Shown: positions 8,188 through 16,561, counted from the first letter of the stretch. The stretch: DNA of 64,000 bases from Paenisporosarcina indica (GCF_001939075.1 NZ_MPTA01000001.1:248001-312000), one strand, 5' to 3'. Translations and numbers: made by a program. The notes: generated by a model not told the origin, from the sequence alone.

Positions 8188-8799
8188 TCAAGAATTAAGT
8201 GGCAAGACTAAAAACAGCAGGATTATCATGGTGATATGAGCAATAATAATGAGTGGCATGCTTTTTTTCCATTCATACAAAACGCCCCAAAACATACCTG
8301 AAATAAATGCTGCAAGGACCCCCAACCAAAAGCCACTAAAGGCCATGGAGAAACCAAAAAGGATGGAAGAGATGAGAACAGCAAAAAATGGACTCATATA
8401 TGTTTTTAATTTTTGTTGGACAAAACCACGCCAAAATAACTCTTCCCCAGGTGCAATAATCAAAATAAGTAGAATATAGTGCCATACTGAAGTTGGTCCA
8501 AAGTCACTCAAAAATCGATCAACTGAAACCGCTACATCAGTGAATATAGAAAAGAAATGATATCCAGCTGCAATCAGTCCATATGTGAGTGTACCATACC
8601 CAATACCAAAAATTAAATACTCCCACGTTTGAATATCGTCTTCCATTTTTACGATAATAAAAGAAAGTGCCATGAATAATAGCATGGTAAACGTATACAT
8701 ATACCAAAAGATTTTTTCATTTGAAAACGTAAAATAGAGTAAAGCATAAACTGCCACAATTAAAATGATCCATCTAAAATGAGGAGCTAAAATTTTCAT
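8188..8799 (-). CDS. CPBP (CAAX-protease-like) membrane protein with incomplete catalytic motifs
   Basis: Polytopic membrane protein of 203 residues, family CPBP/Abi intramembrane glutamic metalloprotease. Motif 1 EExxxR is intact (E119, E120, R124 in GEELFWRGF). Motif 2, normally FxxxH, reads FGFSM (148-152) with no His, and motif 3 has His188 but lacks the usual Asn/Asp four residues on. About seven hydrophobic segments are visible. The family includes prenyl-protein-type proteases and bacteriocin self-immunity proteins; this copy may be catalytically altered. No bacteriocin gene lies next to it. An RBS (GGGAGGAA) precedes the start. Confidence 0.8.
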   Translation of the reverse strand: MKILAPHFRWIILIVAVYALLYFTFSNEKIFWYMYTFTMLLFMALSFIIVKMEDDIQTWEYLIFGIGYGTLTYGLIAAGYHFFSIFTDVAVSVDRFLSDFGPTSVWHYILLILIIAPGEELFWRGFVQQKLKTYMSPFFAVLISSILFGFSMAFSGFWLGVLAAFISGMFWGVLYEWKKSMPLIIIAHITMIILLFLVLPLNS

Positions 8800-8899
8800 C
8801 GTTGATTCCTCCCATAAATCTTACCTTAACAGGATATTCAAACAGAACTTGCCAACCCCAACCCAAAGTAGGTTACGATGGAGTTGACACAAAGGTAAT

Positions 8900-8929
8900 A
8901 GTATAACCTGATTTCCTAAAACGATGCAA
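8900..8929 (-). promoter_or_regulatory. Likely sigma-A promoter of the CPBP/lipoprotein pair
   Basis: On the minus strand TTGCAT (8929-8924), 18-bp spacer, TATACT (8905-8900), about 100 bp before the start at 8799. Confidence 0.5.
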
Positions 8930-8972
8930 TTTAACTGCTTTTTAACTCCTTTTTTAAAAAATGTTCATAAAA

Positions 8973-9200
8973 TCATCCTATTTCTGTATCTGGCAACGGT
9001 GAAGACTCATCTTCTTTCAGGTATACTATTTGGTACCGTTTATGATTGACGACTGTTTTTTCTTCAAGACCGAGTTCTTCGAAATTTTCCATAATAGAAA
9101 TATTTACAATTACCGAGTTTTCATTCACTTTTTCTACAATACCTTGTAAACCATTATTAAATTCAATAAGTGAACCAACCGTTGCAATTTTCACTGACAT
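8973..9200 (-). CDS. ykvS: DUF2187 family small protein (YkvS-like)
   Basis: A 75-residue protein. The body IGSLIEFNNGLQGIVEKVNENSVIV-type beta-strand pattern (~7-35), with VVNHKRYQIV near the end, matches the DUF2187/YkvS family as I recall it. The fold is probably a small SH3/KOW-like barrel; function unknown. Its RBS AAGGAGCTGA is strong. It is divergently arranged with the next small gene. The ykvS symbol rests on family and synteny. Confidence 0.75.
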   Translation of the reverse strand: MSVKIATVGSLIEFNNGLQGIVEKVNENSVIVNISIMENFEELGLEEKTVVNHKRYQIVYLKEDESSPLPDTEIG

Positions 9201-9317
9201 TCAGCTCCTTCATGCCGTCATATTCAATAGTTTGCATGAAATTTTTTCTGACGTAAAGTATTTTCTGAATACATTGTGAAATCATTTTGTGAATACAATA
9301 GTAAAGGGGACATATAC

Positions 9318-9506
9318 ATGAGTAATTATGATCAACAATTAAATGAATTGAGAGTAGGGACACGAACTTCCTTGACGATCGAGAAAGAGGATTTTCTGTC
9401 CTTCCGAGAAGTATTAGTTCAAATGGAAGACTTTAAACATTTTAGAGGTGTAGCTAAGCAAGGCGGCATTTTGATTTATACATATGAAAAAGAAGCACGA
9501 AGCTAA
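9318..9506 (+). CDS. Conserved small protein, 62 residues
   Basis: Starts at ATG 9318 behind AAAGGGGAC; an in-frame upstream ATG at 9276 has no RBS. The sequence (MSNYDQQLNELR...FLSFREVLVQ...FRGVAKQGGILIYTY) looks soluble and folded. It resembles the YkzF-type small proteins of Bacillus near ykuL, but I am not certain. No known function. Confidence 0.7.
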   Translation: MSNYDQQLNELRVGTRTSLTIEKEDFLSFREVLVQMEDFKHFRGVAKQGGILIYTYEKEARS

Positions 9507-9599
9507 TAGAAAAACGTATTTTTACCGAAATTAGCGGGTGTAAGAAAGTAGGGGAATGTGTATAATAATGGTAATATGGTTTGGTAAAGGAGGCTTAGC

Positions 9600-9767
9600 G
9601 TGCCAGAATCAATTCTAAAGCAACTCGAAAACACTAGAGAAAAAATGATTCAGTCCGCGCTTGAAAATGGTTTTCGTGACGTCAATACAATCCGTCTAAG
9701 TAAAGAATTAGACCGACTGTTAAATTTATATCAATTTAAGGACTTTCCTGAAAAAAAATTAAAATGA
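9600..9767 (+). CDS. Spo0E-like aspartyl-phosphate phosphatase (small)
   Basis: A 55-codon gene starting at GTG 9600, behind a very strong RBS AAAGGAGG (9586-9593). The product has two predicted helices and carries the Spo0E-family signature S-x3-LDxLLNxY (LSKELDRLLNLYQ, ~35-47). Spo0E-type phosphatases dephosphorylate Spo0A~P and delay sporulation, or act on other response regulators. A TATAAT-like box at 9561-9566 could be its -10 element. It ends in its own terminator. It fits a spore former and is a functional counterweight to the KinE-like kinase at 5.2 kb. Confidence 0.82.
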   Translation: MPESILKQLENTREKMIQSALENGFRDVNTIRLSKELDRLLNLYQFKDFPEKKLK

Positions 9768-9777
9768 AACTTATTCG

Positions 9778-9806
9778 AAACTAAGCGAAGTCGGCTTAGT
9801 TTTTTA
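9778..9806 (+). terminator. Terminator of the Spo0E-like gene
   Basis: Arms AAACTAAGC (9778-9786) and GCTTAGTTT (9794-9802), 7-nt loop, followed by a T run. Confidence 0.85.
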
Positions 9807-9914
9807 AATTCTTTGGAATGTTATTCTATCCTATTGTTCAACTTAATTTGGCGACTTAAAGAAGGGCCAAGTGAGTGACTGAAGACTAAGGGCTGTAGGT
9901 TCATCAGAAACATG

Positions 9915-9953
9915 GAGAGTGTGTGAAGTGACGAATTCACTGCGCGCACCCTC
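9915..9953. repeat. Structured intergenic hairpin, copy A
   Basis: GAGAGTGTGTGAAGTGA pairs with TCACTGCGCGCACCCTC around CGAAT, with G-U and a few mismatches, followed by CTTTTATT. The core AAGTGACGAA-TCAC is shared with copy B at 35.57 kb. Confidence 0.6.
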
Positions 9954-10080
9954 TTTTATTAAAATATATAAAAGTTTAATATTTGAGACTGCCAGAACCC
10001 AGTGTTCAAATCTCTTCATTCCCTAAATAGGGCACTGAAAAAGTTTATCTATATAGACTGGACTAAGTATTCCCTAGAAT

Positions 10081-10196
10081 AACGCTTTGGCGCTTTGTGG
10101 ATGCCTCCCGCAAGAAGCCAGGCAGAAGATAACTGCCAGTCTTCTCGCTTTGGCTACCACTTGAAAGGCGCCTACGCTAGTTCTGCGTCCAAAGCG
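10081..10196. repeat. Palindromic GC-richer intergenic element
   Basis: CGCTTTGG (10083-10090) is repeated inverted as CCAAAGCG (10189-10196). Between them nested inverted repeats include AGGCAG/CTGCC around 10120-10138. Base composition is clearly higher in G+C than the AT-rich flanks. It resembles the dispersed structured intergenic repeats seen in Bacillales, but no second full copy is in this window. Confidence 0.5.
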
Positions 10197-10226
10197 ACCT
10201 AAGAACCTCGATGTGATAGTGATTAT
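10189..10226. repeat. 38-bp dispersed block, first copy
   Basis: Partner of 35637-35674. It overlaps the right end of the palindromic GC-richer element. Confidence 0.7.
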
Positions 10227-10328
10227 GATTTTTTTAATCATAAAACATGAATTAATGTCATTTGTAAGTTTTGCTAATTTAATTAAATTGTGCAATTCAT
10301 CATTATATTCAAAAAATATAAGTTTTTT

Positions 10329-10337
10329 TGTTATAAT
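10329..10337 (+). promoter_or_regulatory. Extended -10 promoter of the moxR-DUF58 operon
   Basis: TGTTATAAT (TGn plus perfect TATAAT), 30 bp before the TTG start; no good -35 is visible. Confidence 0.6.
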
Positions 10338-10366
10338 ACTATCAGATATATAAAGGGGGAAGTACT

Positions 10367-11305
10367 TTGTCTAAATTAAATCTGTTAAAGGCTACATTAA
10401 ACGAGGCGATTGTAGGAAGAGAAAAAGAGATTGATTTTATGTTAATCGCCCTCATTCAAGGTGGACATGTCTTATTAGAAAGTGTGCCAGGTTCCGGTAA
10501 AACAATGATGGCTAAATCGTTTGCGCATGCTATAAAAGGGAAATTCAAGCGTTTGCAATTTACGCCTGATGTTTTACCTTCGGATGTTACAGGTATTAGT
10601 TATTTTGATCCGAAAACTCAGGAATTTATCATGCGTCCGGGTCCTGTATTCACGAATATTTTACTTGCAGATGAAATCAATCGTGCGACACCACGGACAC
10701 AATCAAGTCTTCTCGAATCGATGGAAGAGAAGCAAGTAACAATTGACGGAGAAACAATTGCACTTCCAGAACCATTTATGGTAATTGCGACTCAAAATCC
10801 TGTTGAATCTCAACAAGGAACTTTTTCACTGCCAGCAGCACAATTGGATCGTTTTCTGTTTCGTCTAGAAATTACATATCCCTCGTTTGAAGAAGAACGC
10901 AGAATACTACAAGAATTTAGTCAAGCTCCAGGTGAGGTGAAGACTTCATCCATCATTGATATAGAAGATGTATTACAATGGCGCCGAGAAGTGAGAAAAG
11001 TATCCGTCCATGAAGATATAAAAACCTATATATTGCAAATTATCCATGCAACAAGACAACATGCCCATGTGGAGTTAGGATTAAGCTCGCGTGCATCTCT
11101 AGCGCTTCTACACGCTGCACAAGGGCATGCCTACATTAGAGGGCGTTCATATGTAACACCAGATGATGTTAAATTGATGATAACACCACTTGCTTCACAT
11201 CGTCTCATGTTGACGGCTGAAGGGATGTTAATCCATGAACCGAAAGACATTCTTCGAGAAATCGTGGAATCAGTTCAAGCACCTGTAGAGGCAATGGCAA
11301 GATGA
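10367..11305 (+). CDS. MoxR-family AAA+ ATPase
   Basis: ATPase of the MoxR family, chaperone-like proteins that act with DUF58 and vWA partners. The protein has 312 residues with Walker A VPGSGKT (~40-46), Walker B LLADEINRA, sensor-1 ATQNPVE and the Arg-finger region FLFRLEI. It starts with TTG behind AAGGGGGAAG. It is the first of three genes joined by short overlaps (the ATG of the next gene overlaps its TGA). The arrangement corresponds to B. subtilis yeaC-yeaD-yebA. Substrate unknown. Confidence 0.92.
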   Translation: MSKLNLLKATLNEAIVGREKEIDFMLIALIQGGHVLLESVPGSGKTMMAKSFAHAIKGKFKRLQFTPDVLPSDVTGISYFDPKTQEFIMRPGPVFTNILLADEINRATPRTQSSLLESMEEKQVTIDGETIALPEPFMVIATQNPVESQQGTFSLPAAQLDRFLFRLEITYPSFEEERRILQEFSQAPGEVKTSSIIDIEDVLQWRREVRKVSVHEDIKTYILQIIHATRQHAHVELGLSSRASLALLHAAQGHAYIRGRSYVTPDDVKLMITPLASHRLMLTAEGMLIHEPKDILREIVESVQAPVEAMAR

Positions 11306-12486
11306 TTTGGCAACGTGAGTATTTCGGAGCAGTTAATACGAATTGGGTGCTGACAGTTATTGCACTTTGTTTTTTGATGTCAATGATATTAATTCAATAT
11401 GTTGCTGCAGGGGTATTTGGTTTACTCGGGATCGTGGCATTATTACAACTTGTATATTTTAAGCGTGTAGGTAAAAAGTTGACTTTGCTAAATGACAAAA
11501 ATAGAAGCCGTATGCTAAAAGGTGGTAAATCTGAATGGGCATTAACCTTTGAAAACAACGGACTTCCGATCTGGAATGGTCAACTGAGATTACAATTTCT
11601 AGATGCAGTATACCCTCTTAGCGACCAAAATGTCAGTCACTCGAAGTTAATTGAGATCGTCGTACCGTTAACAATAGGAACAAATGAAATCGTGACCGTG
11701 AGAGTGCCAATATTAGGGCAAAAAAGAGGGCTATCCCGATTAAAAGGACTTGAACTAACCATTCCACACCTATTTGGTGAAGGCTCAATATTATTGGTAC
11801 ATAAACCAATGTTGCGTATGGAACAAATGGTATATCCATCTATATACCCGTTAAAGGATTTGAGACATCCATCGGCACTAAAACCTGGTGATTATGAATA
11901 CAAGCATTCCTTGTTCCAAGATCTTTTTTCACCCATCGGTACAAGAGATTATGAACCAACGGATCAATTCCATCACATTCACTGGAAAGCTAGTGCAAGA
12001 ATGCAGAAGTTGCAAACAAAAGTCTTTACACAAAAAGCGAATGAATCTGTTCTACTCATCCTTAATGTTGCAAATCATTATTCAATTATTTCTGATTTAG
12101 AAGAACGAATCGAAATGATTGCTTCATACGTAGACTTTTATTACCGAGAGGGCATACCATATGCATTGACAGTCAATGTTAGGTCATTTGGTCGTTCACC
12201 TTATTTATTCCTTCCTACGGGAGATGGACAAAAACAACGCCAAAAAGCAATGGAATTATTAACGGTCTTATCACAGAACGATTTAACGATGCCGTTTCCG
12301 CGAATGCTGACACATCTTGATATGCATGAAAATTTACCGATGTCTGTAATCATTTTCACCCATGACACAAAAGAGATTTCTTCCTATGTTGCTAAATGGA
12401 CGAAATCGGCACATGTAGATGTGATTGGTAGTACGAGTATTGGAGGTGACGTGCTATGGAAAAAACACTCCCTTCAAAGCAGTTAG
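11302..12486 (+). CDS. DUF58 domain protein
   Basis: Membrane-associated DUF58 protein of 394 residues. Two adjacent hydrophobic segments lie at ~12-52, followed by a cytosolic part with the DUF58 signature (GTRDYEPTDQFHHIHWKASARMQKLQTKVF, ~216-245) and a vWA-like fold at the C-terminus. DUF58 proteins are the usual partners of MoxR ATPases. The start overlaps the moxR stop by ATGA. Confidence 0.9.
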   Translation: MIWQREYFGAVNTNWVLTVIALCFLMSMILIQYVAAGVFGLLGIVALLQLVYFKRVGKKLTLLNDKNRSRMLKGGKSEWALTFENNGLPIWNGQLRLQFLDAVYPLSDQNVSHSKLIEIVVPLTIGTNEIVTVRVPILGQKRGLSRLKGLELTIPHLFGEGSILLVHKPMLRMEQMVYPSIYPLKDLRHPSALKPGDYEYKHSLFQDLFSPIGTRDYEPTDQFHHIHWKASARMQKLQTKVFTQKANESVLLILNVANHYSIISDLEERIEMIASYVDFYYREGIPYALTVNVRSFGRSPYLFLPTGDGQKQRQKAMELLTVLSQNDLTMPFPRMLTHLDMHENLPMSVIIFTHDTKEISSYVAKWTKSAHVDVIGSTSIGGDVLWKKHSLQSS

Positions 12487-13700
12487 TCCAATTTGAATCA
12501 TTTGGTAAGTTTCTGCAAGATGTGTGGTTGGTGGCTTTTCTACTTATTTTCGCACATAATGAAGCGGTTATCCCCATCCCTTTTCTTTGGGTACTCATGT
12601 TATTTTTAATCGGTGTTGGAGTCACCATTCTATTTCGTAGAACAGGATATCAAATTGCAGTGGCCGTTGTTGTAGCCGGTGTCATTGGTGGTACTGTCTT
12701 TTTGTTTAATGCTCCTTTTTGGTTGTTTTTCGTGATAACTGCTTTTGCCATTTGGCGTATTCAAGAACGATTTGCAAAAGTCCAAGAAGATGTAACACAT
12801 GACGGTGTTTTTTTTATCTTACTTGTCGTTTTCTTTGCTTTTGCATACTTTCTTGCAACTGTGTTAAATAACAAAGAAGCAATTCAAGATAGTTTGATTT
12901 TAGTGGTGCTTGGACTTTTACTATTTGTATTGGATCGAATGATTGTACAATGGCTTCGCTCAAAAGGTGATAATCAAGTGCCCTTTTCAAAATTACTTGT
13001 TTCATACATTACCATTATGGGGATTGCATCCATCACATTTGGGCTACTTGCTGGTTTAGGAAGTAAAGCGAGAGAAGTTTTTGTGTCACTGTTTGGAAAT
13101 TTCCTTCAAGTATTATTTTATCCGTTTGGGTTATTGATCGAGTGGCTAAGAAATATCTTCGTCGCTAAAATTAGACCTTTAGAACCACGCGAATCACAAT
13201 CAAAAGGTGAAATGGAATATAAGGAAAGCGAAAAAGTGGTGAATGAGGTATATACTGCCACAATGGATATTCCTTGGATTGCCGTAATTAGTATTCTGTC
13301 CATAATTGTCATAGCTATAGTTGTTTGGCGACTGTCAAAACATAAAATTGAACCTGTGGAAATCGTACAAGACATCGCACATTATGAACGAAGTCAAATG
13401 GAGTCTGCCCCAATAAAAACAGGGCAAGCTCTGGCGTGGAGTTATTCGATGGATACAAATATTGTACGTGATGCCTATCGTGATTTTGAAAACGAAGCTG
13501 GGCAAATAGGTTTTAGTAGGAAACCAAATGAAACGATTCGTGAATGGTTTAAACGTCAGGAATGGATTGTCACTGAGCATTTTTATGAGGTCTATGATAT
13601 CGTTCGATACAGCGGAGAGTTAATGGATGATCAGGATGGACAATGGTTTATTCAAGAATTAAATAATCTTTCTGAAAAATATTTTAAAGAAGAGGTTTAA
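12456..13700 (+). CDS. Polytopic membrane protein, third gene of the MoxR operon (no transglutaminase core seen)
   Basis: A 414-residue protein with about seven hydrophobic segments in residues ~20-230, one at ~272-292, and a ~115-residue hydrophilic C-terminus (AHYERSQ...REWFKRQEWIVTEHFYEVYDIVRY). In the equivalent place most Bacillales have a TgpA/YebA protein (membrane N-terminus, transglutaminase domain, DUF4129 tail). The N- and C-terminal layout here is similar, but I find no Cys-His-Asp transglutaminase core, only a short linker rich in Glu/Lys. It overlaps the DUF58 gene by 31 bp. Function unknown; it may be the membrane scaffold of the complex. Confidence 0.78.
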   Translation: MEKTLPSKQLVQFESFGKFLQDVWLVAFLLIFAHNEAVIPIPFLWVLMLFLIGVGVTILFRRTGYQIAVAVVVAGVIGGTVFLFNAPFWLFFVITAFAIWRIQERFAKVQEDVTHDGVFFILLVVFFAFAYFLATVLNNKEAIQDSLILVVLGLLLFVLDRMIVQWLRSKGDNQVPFSKLLVSYITIMGIASITFGLLAGLGSKAREVFVSLFGNFLQVLFYPFGLLIEWLRNIFVAKIRPLEPRESQSKGEMEYKESEKVVNEVYTATMDIPWIAVISILSIIVIAIVVWRLSKHKIEPVEIVQDIAHYERSQMESAPIKTGQALAWSYSMDTNIVRDAYRDFENEAGQIGFSRKPNETIREWFKRQEWIVTEHFYEVYDIVRYSGELMDDQDGQWFIQELNNLSEKYFKEEV

Positions 13701-13713
13701 AGCTGAAGAATTT

Positions 13714-13762
13714 GGGGGAAATTAAAATAGAACACAGCAACATTCTCATTTCCCCCTTTTTA
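13714..13762 (+). terminator. Terminator of the MoxR operon
   Basis: GGGGGAAAT (13714-13722) pairs with ATTTCCCCC (13748-13756), then T5; the loop is long (25 nt). Confidence 0.65.
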
Positions 13763-13801
13763 TAGGACACATTCCCTTGTGGAAAGTGTCCTACTTTTTT
13801 G
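13763..13801 (+). terminator. Second tandem terminator
   Basis: TAGGACAC (13763-13770) pairs with GTGTCCTA (13786-13793), with an inner TTCC/GGAA extension, then CTTTTTT. Confidence 0.8.
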
Positions 13802-13956
13802 TGCATTTTTCTAAAGACCATCCCGTCAGCAAGTTGCCCACTACGTCTCTCATTGTTGGAAATATATTTCTATTTTCGGAATCTTTCGATGCTTATATCT
13901 TGAAAGTTTGATAAACTTATAATCACTAGATTATGAATGATTAAGATGGAGGTTAT

Positions 13957-14832
13957 ATGATGAATAAGGAAACATATGTAGGATTTGTCGGTACTGGGGT
14001 CATGGGGAAGAGTTTGGTTAAGCATTTACTAAAAGCTGGTCATGAAGTAGTCATTTATTCACGTACGAAAGAAAAAGCAGACGATTTAATTGAAATGGGT
14101 GCAACGTGGGCCCCGACTCCTGGTCAGGTTGCTTCTCAAGTGGACGTATTATTTACCATGGTTGGTTATCCATCTGACGTAGAAGAAGTATATAACGGTG
14201 AACAAGGCATATTTGCACAAGGTAGACCAGGACTCATTGTCATTGATATGACTACTTCTACACCGAGCCTTGCCGTTGACTTACATAAAAAAGCTAAAAA
14301 ACTCGGAATGAATTCTTTAGATGGACCCGTTTCAGGAGGGGATGTTGGAGCAAAAGCAGGTAAACTATCGATTATGGTGGGTGGAGACAGAGATGTATTT
14401 GAACAGATACGTCCGATCTTCGAATTATTTGGAGAAAACATTGTGTATCAAGGAAATGCAGGTGCTGGTCAGCATACTAAAATGGCAAATCAAATTGCAA
14501 TTGCCTCATCGATGATTGCGGCTTGTGAAGCCATTACATATGCCAAATCAGCAAAACTTGATCCGGAAACGGTACTGAAATCTATCACTGCTGGTTCTGC
14601 GGGATCATGGTCATTGACTAACCTGGCTCCACGTATGTTAAAAGAAGATTACGCACCAGGATTTTATATGAAACATTTCATTAAGGATATGGGCATTGCT
14701 TTAGACGAAGCGGAAAAAATGAACATACATTTACCAGGTCTAGAAAAAGCGTATTCGCTCTATCAAGAATTAGCAAACGAAGGTTTCGAAAATGAAGGAA
14801 CGCAAAGTTTGATTAAAGCATACAGCAGATAA
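13957..14832 (+). CDS. ykwC: NAD-binding beta-hydroxyacid dehydrogenase (YkwC)
   Basis: Oxidoreductase of the 3-hydroxyisobutyrate dehydrogenase family, 291 residues. The N-terminal Rossmann fold has GFVGTGVMGKSLVKHL (~9-24). The substrate signature DGPVSGGDVGAKAGKL follows, then the all-helical C-terminal domain with the catalytic-Lys region GQHTKMANQ. The true substrate of YkwC is not established. Two ATG codons are in tandem; the second (13960) has the better spacing from GGAGG (13948-13952). It is followed 16 bp later by the MFS gene, so the two probably share a transcript. Confidence 0.9.
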   Translation: MMNKETYVGFVGTGVMGKSLVKHLLKAGHEVVIYSRTKEKADDLIEMGATWAPTPGQVASQVDVLFTMVGYPSDVEEVYNGEQGIFAQGRPGLIVIDMTTSTPSLAVDLHKKAKKLGMNSLDGPVSGGDVGAKAGKLSIMVGGDRDVFEQIRPIFELFGENIVYQGNAGAGQHTKMANQIAIASSMIAACEAITYAKSAKLDPETVLKSITAGSAGSWSLTNLAPRMLKEDYAPGFYMKHFIKDMGIALDEAEKMNIHLPGLEKAYSLYQELANEGFENEGTQSLIKAYSR

Positions 14833-14857
14833 ATCATAAGATGGCGGGGTGTTCAGA

Positions 14858-16177
14858 GTGGACAAGCAACAAACGACTCCTCGGAGTCCAATAGCTCTTT
14901 ATTTATCATTGCCGATTTTATCATGGGCTTTTTATGACTTTGCCAATACCATATTTTCATCAAATATCAATACGGTGTTTTTCCCTTTCTACACAGATGA
15001 TGTGATTGGAACCAGTGTAGCCAGGCAGCAAGTGGCTAGTACGTTTGTGTCATATGCAAATGCCGTTGCCAGCTTTTTCTTAGTCATGTTTTCCCCACTT
15101 TTTGGTGTGTGGATCGACAGAACGGGTTATAAAAAAAGATTCATCGTTTGGTTTGCTTCCATTTCAATTGTTGCTACATTTATGATGGGTGTTTTTGGAG
15201 GTATTCAATCAGAATCATTGGTTTGGGGAGTACCATTGTCTTATGCCTTGGTCGTTATTAGCTTTGTCATTGCTAAATTCTTCTTTAATTCGAGTCTGGT
15301 CTTTTATGACTCAATGATGAGTGATTTAGGTACAAAACAAGAAATGCCCCTTATTTCGGGTTTTGGTGTGGCAGTTGGCTATATTGGAACGATTGTGGGA
15401 TTGCTCGTCTATCTAATGGTTAGTGACGGAGAGTATCATAAAGCATTTATACCGACCGCGATTCTTTATTTACTATTCTCGCTGCCTTTATTTTTTATTA
15501 ATAAAGATACACCGATTCCTAAGAGTCAACGTGTAAAAGGATCATTCTTTGATGGGTATAAAGAAATTATGCAAACCTTTAAGGATATGAAAACTCATAA
15601 GCCAGTTTTCACATTTTTGATTGCCTATTTCTTTATTAATGATGCAATTGCAACCACTATTGCAATGATGGCGATTTACGCAACGGTGATCGTAGGTTTC
15701 TCTTCAGGTCAATTCATTATTCTCTATCTTGTTTCTACGATTTCAACTGTTATTGGATCATTCATCTTTGGGTATATTACAAAGAGAATTGGGTCTAAAA
15801 ATGCTGTATCCATTGTAGCAATTTTAATGATTACGGCATTAATTATTGCAGTTTTTGCAATTGATCAATGGATGTTCTGGATAGCGGGAAGTATGTTCGG
15901 TGTCTCTCTAGGTTCGATGTGGGTGACTTCGCGAACACTGATTGTGGAATTAACACCAGACGATAAACGCGGGCAATTCTTTGGTTTATTTGCCTTTTCA
16001 GGTAAAGTTTCCTCAATCATTGGCCCAGTATTATATGGAACCATAACGTATGCGCTACAAGACTATGGTCCGTTAGCAAGTCGGATTGCCTTATCAACAC
16101 TTATAGTCATGACTGTGGTTGGGTTAATCATTCATTTACGCTTAAAACATGATTCGTCATATGTAAAAATAACTTAA
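14858..16177 (+). CDS. MFS transporter, UMF1/Atg22-like family
   Basis: Membrane transporter with 12 hydrophobic segments. The N-terminus LSWAFYDFANTIFSSNINTVFFPFY is the hallmark of the UMF1 group, whose substrates are poorly known. I chose GTG 14858 because GGCGGGGTG lies a few bases before it; an upstream in-frame GTG at 14849 overlaps that site. It probably forms an operon with ykwC. No terminator directly follows; the next hairpin is at 16361. Confidence 0.85.
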   Translation: MDKQQTTPRSPIALYLSLPILSWAFYDFANTIFSSNINTVFFPFYTDDVIGTSVARQQVASTFVSYANAVASFFLVMFSPLFGVWIDRTGYKKRFIVWFASISIVATFMMGVFGGIQSESLVWGVPLSYALVVISFVIAKFFFNSSLVFYDSMMSDLGTKQEMPLISGFGVAVGYIGTIVGLLVYLMVSDGEYHKAFIPTAILYLLFSLPLFFINKDTPIPKSQRVKGSFFDGYKEIMQTFKDMKTHKPVFTFLIAYFFINDAIATTIAMMAIYATVIVGFSSGQFIILYLVSTISTVIGSFIFGYITKRIGSKNAVSIVAILMITALIIAVFAIDQWMFWIAGSMFGVSLGSMWVTSRTLIVELTPDDKRGQFFGLFAFSGKVSSIIGPVLYGTITYALQDYGPLASRIALSTLIVMTVVGLIIHLRLKHDSSYVKIT

Positions 16178-16360
16178 TCGTATACAAGTAAAAATGGGTA
16201 AAATGATGCCCTCTCCTATACTGATTGAAAACTGATAATGATCACTGTCACATCCAGGTACTCCGGTTGCGGCTCCATGATTTAAGAATAATGAAGTGGT
16301 CCATCCTTGTTTCTAAATGTGAACAGTGACGTACAGCTGCGACAATATGGTTGATCGATT

Positions 16361-16408
16361 AAAAAGAGATGTGCCTTGTGAATCCGTCACAACGCACATC
16401 TCTTTTTT
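16361..16408. repeat. Structured intergenic hairpin, copy C (also a likely terminator)
   Basis: AAAAAGAGATGTGC-C-TTGTGA pairs with TCACAA-C-GCACATCTCTTTTT around a 5-nt loop: 20 pairs and one C-C mismatch, flanked by A and T runs. Its layout (outer arm, TGC, single mismatch, GTGA/TCAC core) parallels copies A and B. Confidence 0.7.
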
Positions 16409-16527
16409 CAAATCATCCTGCTGCTGGTGTACGTCCGTCAAAGACTAGCAGTAATTTACTGATTGGCTTCTCTCAGGAGGCCATCAATAAGCGCCAGAGC
16501 ATAATTAGTCTAGTCTTATTTACAAAG

Positions 16528-16561
16528 AAAAGCCGGAACCAACGATGTGGTTCCGGCTTTT
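16528..16561. terminator. Bidirectional terminator before kre
   Basis: Perfect stem AAAAGCCGGAACC / GGTTCCGGCTTTT; serves kre on the minus strand. Confidence 0.9.

Larger units (their letters stand above)
9807..10366. other. 560-bp intergenic region with structured elements
   Basis: No credible gene. It holds an imperfect hairpin at 9915-9953, a palindromic GC-richer element at 10081-10196, a 38-bp block (10189-10226) that recurs at 35637-35674, and the moxR promoter at 10329-10337. A 73-codon frame on the minus strand is an artefact of the GC-richer element. Confidence 0.7.

Noticed and set aside
10074-10295. 73-codon minus-strand ORF
   Set aside because: Lies over the palindromic GC-richer element; no RBS.
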